Origin: Actinomycetes bacterium
GTDB lineage: Bacteria; Actinomycetota; Acidimicrobiia; Acidimicrobiales; Bog-793
NCBI GenBank assembly: GCA_021785095.1
Contig: JAJYGM010000779.1
Coordinates: 1 to 26,326 of the forward strand
Length of the DNA: 26,326 nt
Direction of reading: 5' to 3'
Position numbers and translations under genes: made by a program. Every line of letters begins with the position of its first letter. Within the stretch, counting starts at the first letter, position 1. The notes under the pieces were generated by a model that saw nothing but the letters and a program-made list of their open reading frames with translations, did no database searches and was not told the origin of the DNA. Of the stretch, positions 1 through 7,207 are shown one piece after another.

Positions 1-251
1 GGACCCCTGGCCCCCTGCGGCCCGACGATGTTCCAGGAGATCTTCGTCTCCCCCTTTGGGCAGGTAGCTGTCGCCTTCACCCGGAACATCTCGCCCGTCT
101 TGTCCGAATAGCACGCGTAGAGCTTCGATGGTCCCGTAGTCGACAGGAGGCTTCCCGCCGCACCGGAGACGCCGATGCCGCCAGCCAGAGCCGTTGCTGC
201 CAGTCCAGCGCCGGCGATCGCCCGCCGGCGCGAACGATGACTCGCACCCAT
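1..251 (-). CDS. Exported protein entering a collagen-like tract (5' part only)
   Basis: The gene runs off the left edge; about 83 codons are visible from ATG at 251. The N-terminus has a basic stretch (SHRSRRRA), then a hydrophobic Ala/Gly-rich segment to about residue 35, which fits a signal peptide or Tat-like leader, although the twin-arginine motif is not canonical. The mature part has a short two-cysteine module (ACYSDKTGEM... TCPKGETKISWN) and then begins Gly-Pro-Gln-Gly-Ala-Arg-Gly, the start of Gly-X-Y repeats. Actinobacterial surface or tail-fibre-like proteins often carry such a module before collagen-like repeats. A purine-rich stretch (GGGAAGGGGAAG) precedes the start, and an AT-rich promoter lies further upstream. 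The repeat length and C-terminal domain lie outside the window, so the function is unknown; adhesion or surface coating is only a guess. Confidence 0.7.
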   Translation of the reverse strand, partial: MGASHRSRRRAIAGAGLAATALAGGIGVSGAAGSLLSTTGPSKLYACYSDKTGEMFRVKATATCPKGETKISWNIVGPQGARG

Positions 252-280
252 GACTTCCCCTTCCCGGTCGGGGTGCCCGA

Positions 281-309
281 ATTATTGCGCCGGCTCGGGG
301 TAAATTCAA
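281..309 (-). promoter_or_regulatory. Sigma70-type promoter of the collagen-like exported protein gene
   Basis: On the minus strand TTGAAT (304-309) and AATAAT (281-286) are separated by exactly 17 bases. They match the housekeeping -35 and -10 boxes at 4/6 and 5/6 positions. The -10 lies 29 bases before the ATG at 251, leaving room for a leader with a ribosome site. The local AT-richness stands out in this GC-rich window. Confidence 0.55.
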
Positions 310-379
310 CCGAATTGATGAAGTTCGCGTCTACGACGTAATCACCGTCGAGGGCGGCGCTCGGCAAGTGCTGTACGGC

Positions 380-1936
380 TCAGGCGAAAGGCCGTGCCGC
401 GACGAGGAACCCCGCCTGCGACACCTGGGTGCCGAAGTTCTGCCGGAGATAGCGGTTGAGGCGTCCCTCGAGCGGGACGTTGCCGGTGGGCCGCACGAGC
501 ACGACATAGCGCGCGTCGGCCGCCCAGCTGATCCATTGGCTGACGGTCGCTGCGCGCCCGCCGTGGCCACGGTTGATGGCGATGAGGCCCTCCGGGTCCG
601 CCGTGACCGGGCACGAGGCACCGTCCTCGTAGAAGCGGTTCGACGCCAGGAGCATCATCGCGTTGTTCGAGATGGTGCACTTGCCCGCCGCGATCCGATG
701 CGTCACGGCCCCGGTGTCGATGATGGCGTGCTTGTTGGCGTAGGTCGCCCCGTAGCTGCCGTCTGCGGGCGCGGCGACAGCGACGATCACGGCAGCGCAC
801 CCGACGAGGATGACCGCCGCCGCCATGGCCAGCTGTGCGGGGAGATCGGACGACCTGCGCCCGCCCGTCGCGAGCGCCGTCACCATGCGGCTCGCGGTGA
901 CGGCAACGCCGACGGCGATGAGGGGCAGGGCGAACTCCCCGTACTGGAGCGACATGGAGCCCGGCAGGAAGGCGCCGGCGATGACGCCGACGCAGGCGAG
1001 CGTGACGAACCAGTCGTACGTCGTGGACGTGGTGAGGCCGAAGAAGGCGACGATGAGCACGACGGCGATGATGACGACGGCGACGCCGGTCGCGAGCCCA
1101 CCCGCATGCGTGTAGCCGGCCGCGCCGCCGAGACCGAGGATCGTGGCGAGCTTCTGACCTGTCGCCATCGTTCCGTTGCCCGGGAGCTCGGTCACGACGA
1201 CGTCGTGCCAGAAACGGCTCGGGGCGGCGAGCAGGAAGAGGATGCACGGGACCACGATGCCGACGCCGAGGCCGGTGATGGTGGGCAACAGGTGGGAGCG
1301 CTTGGCGTTCCATGCTGCGAGCGCGCAGCCGACGAGGAGAACCGCCGGGATGAACGCCCACGGCTTGATCGTGCAGGCGAAGCCGATGAACAGCGCGGCG
1401 ACGAAGAGCCGCCAGCCCTCGACGAGCCGGCCTTCTTTGAAGGCGAAGGCGATGCCGACCATGGTGAACATCAGCACGTAGGGCCCGACTGTCACCCCGG
1501 CCGTGGAGAAGAGCTCGAAGGGGTAGGTGGCGGCGAAGACTCCTGCGAGCAGCGATGCCGGAACCCCGTAGAAACGAGCCGCGAACCCTGTGAAGTACAC
1601 CGCGATCACCGTCACGATCGCCGTCGCCACACGGGCGAGCGACATCGCGAGGCTCTGGGTGATGCCGTGCGAGAGCCCCGCGAAGGGCAGCATGGCGACC
1701 AGCATCCCGGGCGGCTGGGCGAGCGGGAAGTTCGAGTAGGGGAAGGCACCGTTCGTGAGGGCGATCGACGACGGGAGGTTCTGGCTCTCGTTGCCGATCA
1801 CGATGCCGTGGAGCACTCCGTGCAACGTGAGCTGGTGCGCGCAGACGAAGACCGCCACGATGGCGGGAACCAACGAAGCAACGGCAGCTGCGTTGGGATT
1901 CAGCCACCATGCCCCCGAACTGACGGTGCGCCGCAT
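380..1936 (-). CDS. Polytopic membrane protein, GT-C/PMT (ArnT)-like glycosyltransferase candidate
   Basis: 518 residues with about ten or more hydrophobic segments spread from residue 15 to about 400, followed by a soluble C-terminal part of about 120 residues. The first extracytoplasmic loop carries acidic and polar residues ([11 protein letters not shown]), and then [15 protein letters not shown]. This is the 'P-Y-x-(D/N)-F-P...PPG' pattern common in lipid-linked-sugar glycosyltransferases of the GT-C superfamily (GT39/GT87 and ArnT-like). Such enzymes transfer a sugar from a polyprenyl-phosphate carrier outside the membrane. Family-level assignment is by pattern only; donor and acceptor are unknown. 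It is transcribed away from the B12-binding subunit gene and toward the exported-protein gene. The ATG at 1936 has no obvious Shine-Dalgarno but a TACGAT box lies 8 bases upstream. Confidence 0.7.
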   Translation of the reverse strand: MRRTVSSGAWWLNPNAAAVASLVPAIVAVFVCAHQLTLHGVLHGIVIGNESQNLPSSIALTNGAFPYSNFPLAQPPGMLVAMLPFAGLSHGITQSLAMSLARVATAIVTVIAVYFTGFAARFYGVPASLLAGVFAATYPFELFSTAGVTVGPYVLMFTMVGIAFAFKEGRLVEGWRLFVAALFIGFACTIKPWAFIPAVLLVGCALAAWNAKRSHLLPTITGLGVGIVVPCILFLLAAPSRFWHDVVVTELPGNGTMATGQKLATILGLGGAAGYTHAGGLATGVAVVIIAVVLIVAFFGLTTSTTYDWFVTLACVGVIAGAFLPGSMSLQYGEFALPLIAVGVAVTASRMVTALATGGRRSSDLPAQLAMAAAVILVGCAAVIVAVAAPADGSYGATYANKHAIIDTGAVTHRIAAGKCTISNNAMMLLASNRFYEDGASCPVTADPEGLIAINRGHGGRAATVSQWISWAADARYVVLVRPTGNVPLEGRLNRYLRQNFGTQVSQAGFLVAARPFA

Positions 1937-1944
1937 TTCGGGCG

Positions 1945-1950
1945 ATCGTA
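1945..1950 (-). promoter_or_regulatory. Candidate -10 box (TACGAT), leaderless start of membrane protein gene
   Basis: TACGAT on the minus strand ends 8 bases before the ATG at 1936, and no ribosome site lies between. Transcription would begin at or next to the start codon. It is one of several such boxes in this window. Confidence 0.4.
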
Positions 1951-2033
1951 GCCAGACCGGCGGGGCGAGGCCGGGATGGTCGCGAGATCGTTGCCGGCGG
2001 GTCTCGGATTCGTTGCCTGCCGGGCGGTGTCGG

Positions 2034-2039
2034 TAGCAT
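2034..2039 (+). promoter_or_regulatory. Candidate -10 box (TAGCAT) for the B12-binding subunit / suc run
   Basis: TAGCAT lies within GTCGGTAGCATC, 10 bases before the ATG at 2050. TTGCCT at 2013-2018 could serve as a weak -35, with a short 15-base spacer. The same 12-base string occurs again just before icd, at 10619-10630. Confidence 0.4.
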
Positions 2040-2049
2040 CCCGCAACGG

Positions 2050-2469
2050 ATGGAACGCCGTTATCGAGTCGTCGTCGCGAAGCCCGGCCTTGACGGGCAC
2101 GACCGTGGAGCGAAGGTGATCGCTCGCGCGTTGCGGGATGCTGGTTTCGAGGTGATCTACACCGGCCTCCACCAGACGCCCGAGCAGGTCGTGCAGGCGG
2201 CCGTGCAGGAGGACGCCGACGCCGTCGGGCTGTCCCTCCTGTCCGGCGCCCACCTGACGCTCGTCCCGAAGGTGGTCGAGGGCCTGCGCGCCGAAGGGCT
2301 CGACGACGTGCTCGTGCTCTGCGGCGGGATCATCCCGGACAAGGACATCGACGTGTTGAAGCAGGCGGGGGTCGCCGAGGTGTTCACCCCCGGCACACCG
2401 CTCCCGGAGATCTCGGCCTGGCTCGAGCGAGCACTCGACGAAAGGGAGCTCGGGGCAACCACCGGCTGA
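2050..2469 (+). CDS. Cobalamin-binding small subunit of an acyl-CoA mutase (methylmalonyl-CoA mutase C-terminal domain)
   Basis: 139 residues that form one B12-binding Rossmann-like domain. The hallmark D-x-H-x-x-G is present (D15, H17, G20 in [12 protein letters not shown]), followed by the conserved Ser region (LSLLSGAH, 61-67) and the Gly pair (CGGIIP, 91-96). His17 would ligate the cobalt base-off. This size matches stand-alone small subunits such as those of isobutyryl-CoA-type mutases and archaeal or actinobacterial split methylmalonyl-CoA mutases. No catalytic large subunit lies in the window, so its substrate cannot be fixed. Placement 52 bases before sucC fits a role in feeding succinyl-CoA to SucCD, which is inference from context. 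The start is the ATG at 2050, with a -10-like box 10 bases upstream and no clear ribosome site. Confidence 0.85.
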   Translation: MERRYRVVVAKPGLDGHDRGAKVIARALRDAGFEVIYTGLHQTPEQVVQAAVQEDADAVGLSLLSGAHLTLVPKVVEGLRAEGLDDVLVLCGGIIPDKDIDVLKQAGVAEVFTPGTPLPEISAWLERALDERELGATTG

Positions 2470-2513
2470 CCGGCCTGTTCCACGCACATACACACAAGAC
2501 ACCGAGCATCGAG

Positions 2514-2518
2514 AAAGG
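2514..2518 (+). promoter_or_regulatory. Ribosome binding site deciding the sucC start
   Basis: AAAGG lies 6 bases before the second of two adjacent GTG codons (2525) but only 3 bases before the first (2522). This favours the second GTG and gives the N-terminus MDLFEYQ usual for SucC. Confidence 0.5.
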
Positions 2519-2524
2519 CGAGTG

Positions 2525-3667
2525 GTGGACCTCTTCGAATACCAGGGCAAGCAGTACTTCGCCCGATACGGGATCCCGACCTCTGCCGGTGCGGTCGCCG
2601 ACACGGTCGAGGAGGCTGTCGAGGCTGCAGAGCGCGTCGGCTACCCGGTCGTCGTGAAAGCGCAGGTGCAGGTCGGTGGCCGTGGCAAGGCCGGCGGCGT
2701 CAAGCTCGCGGCGAACCGGGACGAGGTGGAGCTGCACGCCGGCAACATCCTCGGACTCGACATCAAGGGCCACGTCGTCAGACGCCTCTGGATCGAGCAC
2801 GCGACCGACATCGCGAAGGAGTACTACGCGAGCTTCACGCTCGACCGGGCAGCCAAGCTCCACCTCGCGATGGTCTCGGCGAAGGGCGGCGTCGAGATCG
2901 AGCAGGTCGCCGAGGAGGACCCGGGCGCGATCGCCCGGCGCCACGTCAACCCGCTCGACGGGCTGACGATCGAGGAGGCTCGTGGCCTCGTGATCGAGGC
3001 CGGGCTCGACGCCGAGGCGATCGAGAAAGCCGCCGAAGTCCTCGTCAGCCTGTACCGCTGCTACGTGGAAGGCGACGCCGACCTCGTCGAGATCAACCCT
3101 CTCGTGCTCACACCTGACGGCCGTGTGCACGCCCTCGACGCGAAGGTGACGCTCGACGACGACGCCGCCTGGCGACACCCCGAGTGGTCCGAGTTCGAGG
3201 GCACCGGCGAGATCGACGAGCGGGAGCGCCTGGCGAAAGAGAAGGGCCTTCAGTACATCGGCCTCGACGGGAGCGTCGGGATCATCGCGAACGGCGCAGG
3301 GCTCGCGATGAGCACGCTCGACGTCGTGAACCAGGTCGGCGGTGCAGCCGCCAACTTCCTCGACATCGGAGGCGGAGCGGATGCCGACGTCATGGCGAAC
3401 GCGCTCGAAGTCATCAACACCGATGCGAAGGTGCGAGCGATCCTCGTGAACATCTTCGGCGGCATCGTCCGCTGTGACGAGGTGGCCCGCGGCATCCTGG
3501 CGGCGCTCGACCGGGTCGAGCTGTCGTCGCCGATCGTGCTCCGCCTGGACGGCACGAACGCGGCGCAGGCTCGCGAGATCATCGCCGAGCGGGCGACGGA
3601 CCAGATCATCAGCGAGGCGACGATGCTGTCGGCCGCCCGGCGAGCAGTGGAGGTGGCAGCGTCGTGA
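2525..3667 (+). CDS. sucC: Succinyl-CoA synthetase (ADP/GDP-forming), beta subunit
   Basis: 380 residues, near the usual SucC length of about 390. With SucD it interconverts succinyl-CoA + NDP + Pi and succinate + NTP + CoA in the TCA cycle, in the cytoplasm. The N-terminal ATP-grasp domain opens with DLFEYQGKQYFARYGIP and contains VVVKAQVQVGGRGKAGGVK (residues 42-60). The metal and nucleotide residues appear in DLVEINPLVL and HALDAKVTLDD. The C-terminal CoA-ligase domain has NFLDIGGGAD and the NIFGGIVRCDEVA loop. GTG at 2522 is an alternative start adding one residue. The stop overlaps the sucD start by four bases (GTGA), so the two are translationally coupled. Confidence 0.96.
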   Translation: MDLFEYQGKQYFARYGIPTSAGAVADTVEEAVEAAERVGYPVVVKAQVQVGGRGKAGGVKLAANRDEVELHAGNILGLDIKGHVVRRLWIEHATDIAKEYYASFTLDRAAKLHLAMVSAKGGVEIEQVAEEDPGAIARRHVNPLDGLTIEEARGLVIEAGLDAEAIEKAAEVLVSLYRCYVEGDADLVEINPLVLTPDGRVHALDAKVTLDDDAAWRHPEWSEFEGTGEIDERERLAKEKGLQYIGLDGSVGIIANGAGLAMSTLDVVNQVGGAAANFLDIGGGADADVMANALEVINTDAKVRAILVNIFGGIVRCDEVARGILAALDRVELSSPIVLRLDGTNAAQAREIIAERATDQIISEATMLSAARRAVEVAAS

Positions 3668-4551
3668 GCATCTTCGTCGACGAGAGCACGAGGGTCGCGG
3701 TCCAGGGCCTCACCGGTAGCCAGGGCCGGTTCCACGGCCTGCGCAACAGGGCCTACGGCACGAAGATCGTCGCCGGCGTGACTCCCGGCAAGGGGGGCAC
3801 CGACGTCGAGGGCGTCCCCGTCTACGACAGCGTGGCCGAGGCGATCGAGGCGCACGGAGTGGACGCGACGTTCGTCGCCGTGCCGCCGCGGGCCGCCCCC
3901 GACGCGATCCTCCAGGCGGCCGAGGCCGGCGTGCCGTTCATCGTCTGCATCACCGAGCACATCCCGGCCAAGGACGAGGCCTACGTCTCTGCCCGCCTGC
4001 GCCGGGACTTCCCGAACACGCGCCTTCTCGGGCCGAACTGCCCGGGGATCATCTCGCCGGGCAAGTGCAACATCGGCATCACCTCGGGAGACATCGCGCT
4101 CCCGGGCGGTCCGGTCGGGATCGTCAGCAGATCCGGCACGCTCACCTACCAGGCGTTGCACGAGCTCTCCCAGCAGGGAGTCGGCCAGACGACCTGCGTC
4201 GGCATCGGCGGCGACCCGGTGCCCGGCCTGACCTTCGTCGACGTGCTCGAGGCCTTCGAGGCCGACCCTGAGACCCGCGCCGTCATGATGATCGGCGAGA
4301 TCGGCGGCGAGGCCGAGGAGATGGCGGCCGAGTACATCAAGACGAAGATGACGAAGCCCGTCGTCGCCTACATCGCCGGCCAGACCGCCCCGCCGGGTCG
4401 CAAGATGGGGCATGCCGGCGCGATCGTGTCCGGGTCGAAGGGCACGGCGCAGGCGAAGATGGAGGCCCTCGCGAGTGCCGGCGTGACGGTGGCGAAGAAC
4501 CCGACCGAAGCAGGCGAGCTGATGGTCGAGGTCGTGCGATCGCTCGGTTGA
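3664..4551 (+). CDS. sucD: Succinyl-CoA synthetase, alpha subunit
   Basis: 295 residues, standard SucD length. It binds CoA through an N-terminal Rossmann domain ([14 protein letters not shown], 11-24, and [10 protein letters not shown], 36-45). The phosphorylated active-site histidine is His250 in [26 protein letters not shown] (121-133) and GEIGGEAEE (211-219) are further family signatures. It pairs with SucC, whose stop it overlaps by four bases, starting at GTG 3664. Nothing looks damaged. The following gene starts about 70 bases downstream on the same strand and may be co-transcribed. Confidence 0.97.
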   Translation: MSIFVDESTRVAVQGLTGSQGRFHGLRNRAYGTKIVAGVTPGKGGTDVEGVPVYDSVAEAIEAHGVDATFVAVPPRAAPDAILQAAEAGVPFIVCITEHIPAKDEAYVSARLRRDFPNTRLLGPNCPGIISPGKCNIGITSGDIALPGGPVGIVSRSGTLTYQALHELSQQGVGQTTCVGIGGDPVPGLTFVDVLEAFEADPETRAVMMIGEIGGEAEEMAAEYIKTKMTKPVVAYIAGQTAPPGRKMGHAGAIVSGSKGTAQAKMEALASAGVTVAKNPTEAGELMVEVVRSLG

Positions 4552-4621
4552 GGGCCGTCACCGTCACGTGTCGGATGCGGGCGCCTCGCGATCGGGTCCT
4601 CCCGCCGGTCCGGAGCGTCTC

Positions 4622-5902
4622 GTGAGCGAGCCCATGCTCGACGCCTCGTTGGCCGAGGTGGATCCGGAGCTGGCAGAGCTCGTCGAAGGCGAGCGGCGCC
4701 GCCAGCTCGGCACCCTTGATCTCGTAGCGTCCGAGAACGTCCCGCCGCGGGCGGTGCTCGACGCGCAGGGCTCGGTGCTCACGGCGAAGTACGCCGACGG
4801 CTATCCCGGGGACCGGCACTACGACCTGTGCGAGTGGGTGGACGGGGTCGAGACGCTTGCCATCGAACGGGCAAAGTCGCTCTTCGGCGCCGAGCACGCG
4901 AATGTCCAGCCCTACTCGGGCTCGAGCGCCAACATGGCCGTGCTGGACGCGCTCTGCGAGCCCGGCGGCACGGTGCTCGGCTGGGACTTCGAGCACGGAG
5001 GTCACCCGACGCAGTACCTGTCGGGCACCTTCGCCGGGCGGCACTATCGGACCGCTTCGTACGGGGTGCGCCGTGACGATCGCCTCGTCGACATGGACCA
5101 GGTGGCCTCACTGGTCGAGCAGCTGCGACCGAAGGTCGTGTTCGCAGGATGGTCGTGCTACTCGCGCTGGCTCGACTTCCGGCTCTTCCGCCAGATCTGC
5201 GACTCCGTCGGGTCGTACCTCGTGGTCGACATGGCTCATTTCGCTGGTCTCGTGGCGGCCGGCGAGCACCCCGATCCGGTGCCCTACGCGGACGCCTGCA
5301 CGATGACGGTGCACAAGACGCTCGGTGGTGCGCGGGGTGGGACGATCATCTGTCGCGAGGACCTGGCCGAGCGCGTGGACGCAGCCGTCTTCCCTGGAAC
5401 TCAGGGCTGCCCCTTGCCGCACGTGATCGCCGCGAAGGCGGTGACGTTCCTGCTCGCGGCATCGGACGCGTTCCGTGAGCGGATCGCCCGGACCGTCGAA
5501 GGCGCCCGGGCCATCGCAGCGGTCCTCGTCGAGGCCGAGGGGCGTACCGCGTCGCCGGTCGTCACGGCCGGGACCGACGTGCATCAGCTGACGGTCGACC
5601 TCGGGCCGTCCGGACGCCTGGCGGGCGACGTGTGGGCCCGGCTCAACCGGGTCGGGATCTCCGCCAACGCGATGAGGATCGCCTATGACGTGGCGGAGGC
5701 GCCGGCGGGCTCAGGACTGCGCTTCGGTGCGGCCGCGTTGGCGACGAGAGGACTCGACGCGGCGGACTTCAGCGAGGTCGGGGACATCCTCGCCGACGTG
5801 CTGGACGGCTCGTTCGACTCGGCGGGAGCGGCATCCGAAAAGGCCCTCGCCCGCCGCGTGCAGGCACTGCTCGAGCGCTTCCCGATCTATCGGTACCGCT
5901 AG
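4622..5902 (+). CDS. SHMT-fold PLP enzyme, divergent glycine/serine hydroxymethyltransferase paralogue
   Basis: About 426 residues that align along their whole length with GlyA. The PLP lysine is K232 in TVHKTLGGARGG; DMAHFAGLVAAG, the HGGH turn and a substrate-carboxylate arginine (R367 in SGLRFGAAA) are kept. Positions that are near-invariant in true SHMT differ. The catalytic Glu of KYAEGYP (E. coli Glu57) is Asp59, and the first Tyr of the RYYGG pair is His66 with DL replacing GG. HLTHG becomes HPTQY, and the folate-side VNKN...SPFVTSG segment becomes ANAM...APAGSG. It may be a folate-independent aldolase or transaldolase, or a specialised SHMT. GTG 4622 is preferred because GGAG lies 6 bases upstream and the protein then starts near the usual place; GTG 4568 and ATG 4634 are alternatives. 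It sits after sucD and not far from purN-purH-folD. Confidence 0.8.
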   Translation: MSEPMLDASLAEVDPELAELVEGERRRQLGTLDLVASENVPPRAVLDAQGSVLTAKYADGYPGDRHYDLCEWVDGVETLAIERAKSLFGAEHANVQPYSGSSANMAVLDALCEPGGTVLGWDFEHGGHPTQYLSGTFAGRHYRTASYGVRRDDRLVDMDQVASLVEQLRPKVVFAGWSCYSRWLDFRLFRQICDSVGSYLVVDMAHFAGLVAAGEHPDPVPYADACTMTVHKTLGGARGGTIICREDLAERVDAAVFPGTQGCPLPHVIAAKAVTFLLAASDAFRERIARTVEGARAIAAVLVEAEGRTASPVVTAGTDVHQLTVDLGPSGRLAGDVWARLNRVGISANAMRIAYDVAEAPAGSGLRFGAAALATRGLDAADFSEVGDILADVLDGSFDSAGAASEKALARRVQALLERFPIYRYR

Positions 5903-5918
5903 GCGAGAAGCGACAGCT

Positions 5919-6440
5919 TCAGCCTTCGGAGAACAGGCGCCGGAGCCAGCCGAAGACACCACCACCGCCTGATCGTTTCTTGGTGGCGCCTTGGCTCAGG
6001 CTCGTGGTGGCATAGCCGGTCTCCTTCGGCGCCGACGCGCTCCGTGGAGCCCGGCGGCGCGAGAAGAAGTCCTCCGGCTCGGTGCGCCGCATGGGCGATG
6101 GGGGAGTAACGAGCGGAGCCCCGAGCCCTCCGAACCAGTGGCCGGCCTCCGACTCTGCTCGTGGAGGGCGCCAGTCCGCCGCTGTCGGGTCTTCCTCGAT
6201 GAAGCGGAGGATCTCGTGCTGCTGCTCGGTGAGGAGGTCCTGGCGGGCGGCTGAAGCTGGACCCGGTCCCGAGGGATCCGCCGCCGCCGCAGGGTCGCCT
6301 TCGGGTTGCAGCGGCGCTCCCGGCGTCGCGGCATCGGAACCGGGATCCTCACTTGCCGGCGGGTCCGGATGCAGATGCGGCGGATACCACTTCCCATCCG
6401 ACGCAATCCACCAGCCATCACCCTGGGGAACGTCGCTCAG
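5919..6440 (-). CDS. Small GWW-motif protein of unknown function, probable CTG start
   Basis: An uninterrupted reading frame of 173 codons with no ATG, GTG or TTG before the conserved N-terminal motif. A stop codon lies at 6450-6452. The CTG at 6440 is preceded by AGGAG with ideal 6-base spacing, giving MSDVPQGDGWWIASDGKWYPPHLHP. The GWWxASDGxWYPPxxHP motif recurs at the N-terminus of many actinobacterial, especially acidimicrobial, proteins and resembles DUF2510-type Trp-rich modules. The middle (about 25-65) is Pro/Ala/Gly-rich and probably disordered. Residues 68-80 (DLLTEQQHEILRF) look helical. The end is basic and aromatic (KKRSGGGGVFGWLRRLFSEG), an amphipathic tail that could touch membrane. 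No function can be assigned. It is convergent with the SHMT-like gene and divergent from purN. Confidence 0.72.
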   Translation of the reverse strand: MSDVPQGDGWWIASDGKWYPPHLHPDPPASEDPGSDAATPGAPLQPEGDPAAAADPSGPGPASAARQDLLTEQQHEILRFIEEDPTAADWRPPRAESEAGHWFGGLGAPLVTPPSPMRRTEPEDFFSRRRAPRSASAPKETGYATTSLSQGATKKRSGGGGVFGWLRRLFSEG

Positions 6441-6446
6441 TGCCTT

Positions 6447-6451
6447 CTCCT
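6447..6451 (-). promoter_or_regulatory. Shine-Dalgarno supporting a CTG start
   Basis: AGGAG on the minus strand lies 6 bases before CTG at 6440. An in-frame TAG overlaps its 5' end (6450-6452), so translation cannot begin further upstream, and no standard start codon occurs before the conserved GWW motif. Confidence 0.6.
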
Positions 6452-6565
6452 ACCATCCGGCCGCCCTCGGAGGTAGGGCGGAGCAAGGGATGATAGTCGG
6501 TGCCGGTCTCGCTTTCCGGCACCCTGCGTGACGACACAACTGCTCAGCGTGGTGGTCGCCGCTGC

Positions 6566-6571
6566 TACGTT
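6566..6571 (+). promoter_or_regulatory. Candidate -10 box (TACGTT) for purN-purH-folD
   Basis: TACGTT ends 6 bases before GTG 6578, and no ribosome site is present between. This fits a leaderless purN message and supports GTG 6578 as the start. Confidence 0.4.
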
Positions 6572-6577
6572 CCGGCT

Positions 6578-7207
6578 GTGAACCGTGACAACGGCGCATC
6601 CGACGCACGTGGCGTCAGGCTGGCCGTGCTCGCTTCGGGGACCGGCTCCATCCTCGAGGCCTTGATCGCGGCGGGGCTCCCGGTCCGGCTCCTGCTCGTC
6701 GACCGGCCATGCCGGGCAGAGGACGTGGCGAGCAGGGCCCGGATAGCCGTGGCGCGCGTGATCCGGACCTCGTACGGGCCGGACTTCGACCGGGACGCCT
6801 ACACCCGCGAGGTCGTGAGGCGGCTGCAGGCAGACGAGATCGACCTCGTCGCCATGGCCGGCTACGGCACCGTCCTCGGGGCAGCCGTGCAAAAGGCCTT
6901 TCCCGACCGAGTCGTGAACACCCATCCGGCCCTGCTGCCGGCGTTCAGGGGATGGCACGCCGTGGAGGCGGCGCTCGAGGCGGGAGTGCCCGAGACCGGC
7001 TGCACGGTCCACCTCGCGACGCTCGAGGTCGACGAGGGGCCGATCCTCGCCCAGGAGCGGGTGCCCGTGCTGCCCGGTGACACTCCGGCGGCCCTGCACG
7101 AGCGCATCAAGCAGGTCGAGCGGAGGATCTACCCTGCCGCTCTGTGGTCGATGATCGATGACATGAGCCGGGCGAGGGACACGAGGAGCAAAAGGGGCAC
7201 CGCATGA
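6578..7207 (+). CDS. purN: Phosphoribosylglycinamide formyltransferase
   Basis: 209 residues. It transfers the formyl group of 10-formyl-THF to GAR, the third step of purine synthesis, in the cytoplasm. The N-terminal phosphate loop is LASGTGSILEAL (19-29); the usual GSGSN Asn is Ile here, a change I associate with actinobacterial PurN. The catalytic triad is visible: N114 and H116 in VNTHPALLPAFRG, and D152 in EVDEGPILAQ. The frame is open back to 6500, but the upstream residues are not PurN-like. GTG 6578 gives a sensible N-terminus and has a -10-like box 6 bases before it. The stop overlaps the purH start by four bases (ATGA). Confidence 0.93.
   Translation: MNRDNGASDARGVRLAVLASGTGSILEALIAAGLPVRLLLVDRPCRAEDVASRARIAVARVIRTSYGPDFDRDAYTREVVRRLQADEIDLVAMAGYGTVLGAAVQKAFPDRVVNTHPALLPAFRGWHAVEAALEAGVPETGCTVHLATLEVDEGPILAQERVPVLPGDTPAALHERIKQVERRIYPAALWSMIDDMSRARDTRSKRGTA

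Noticed and set aside
368..1951. 527-codon open frame on the plus strand opposite the membrane protein gene
   Set aside because: It is the antisense of a convincing multi-helix membrane protein. The product is a featureless Arg/Asp/Glu-rich string typical of GC-rich antisense frames.
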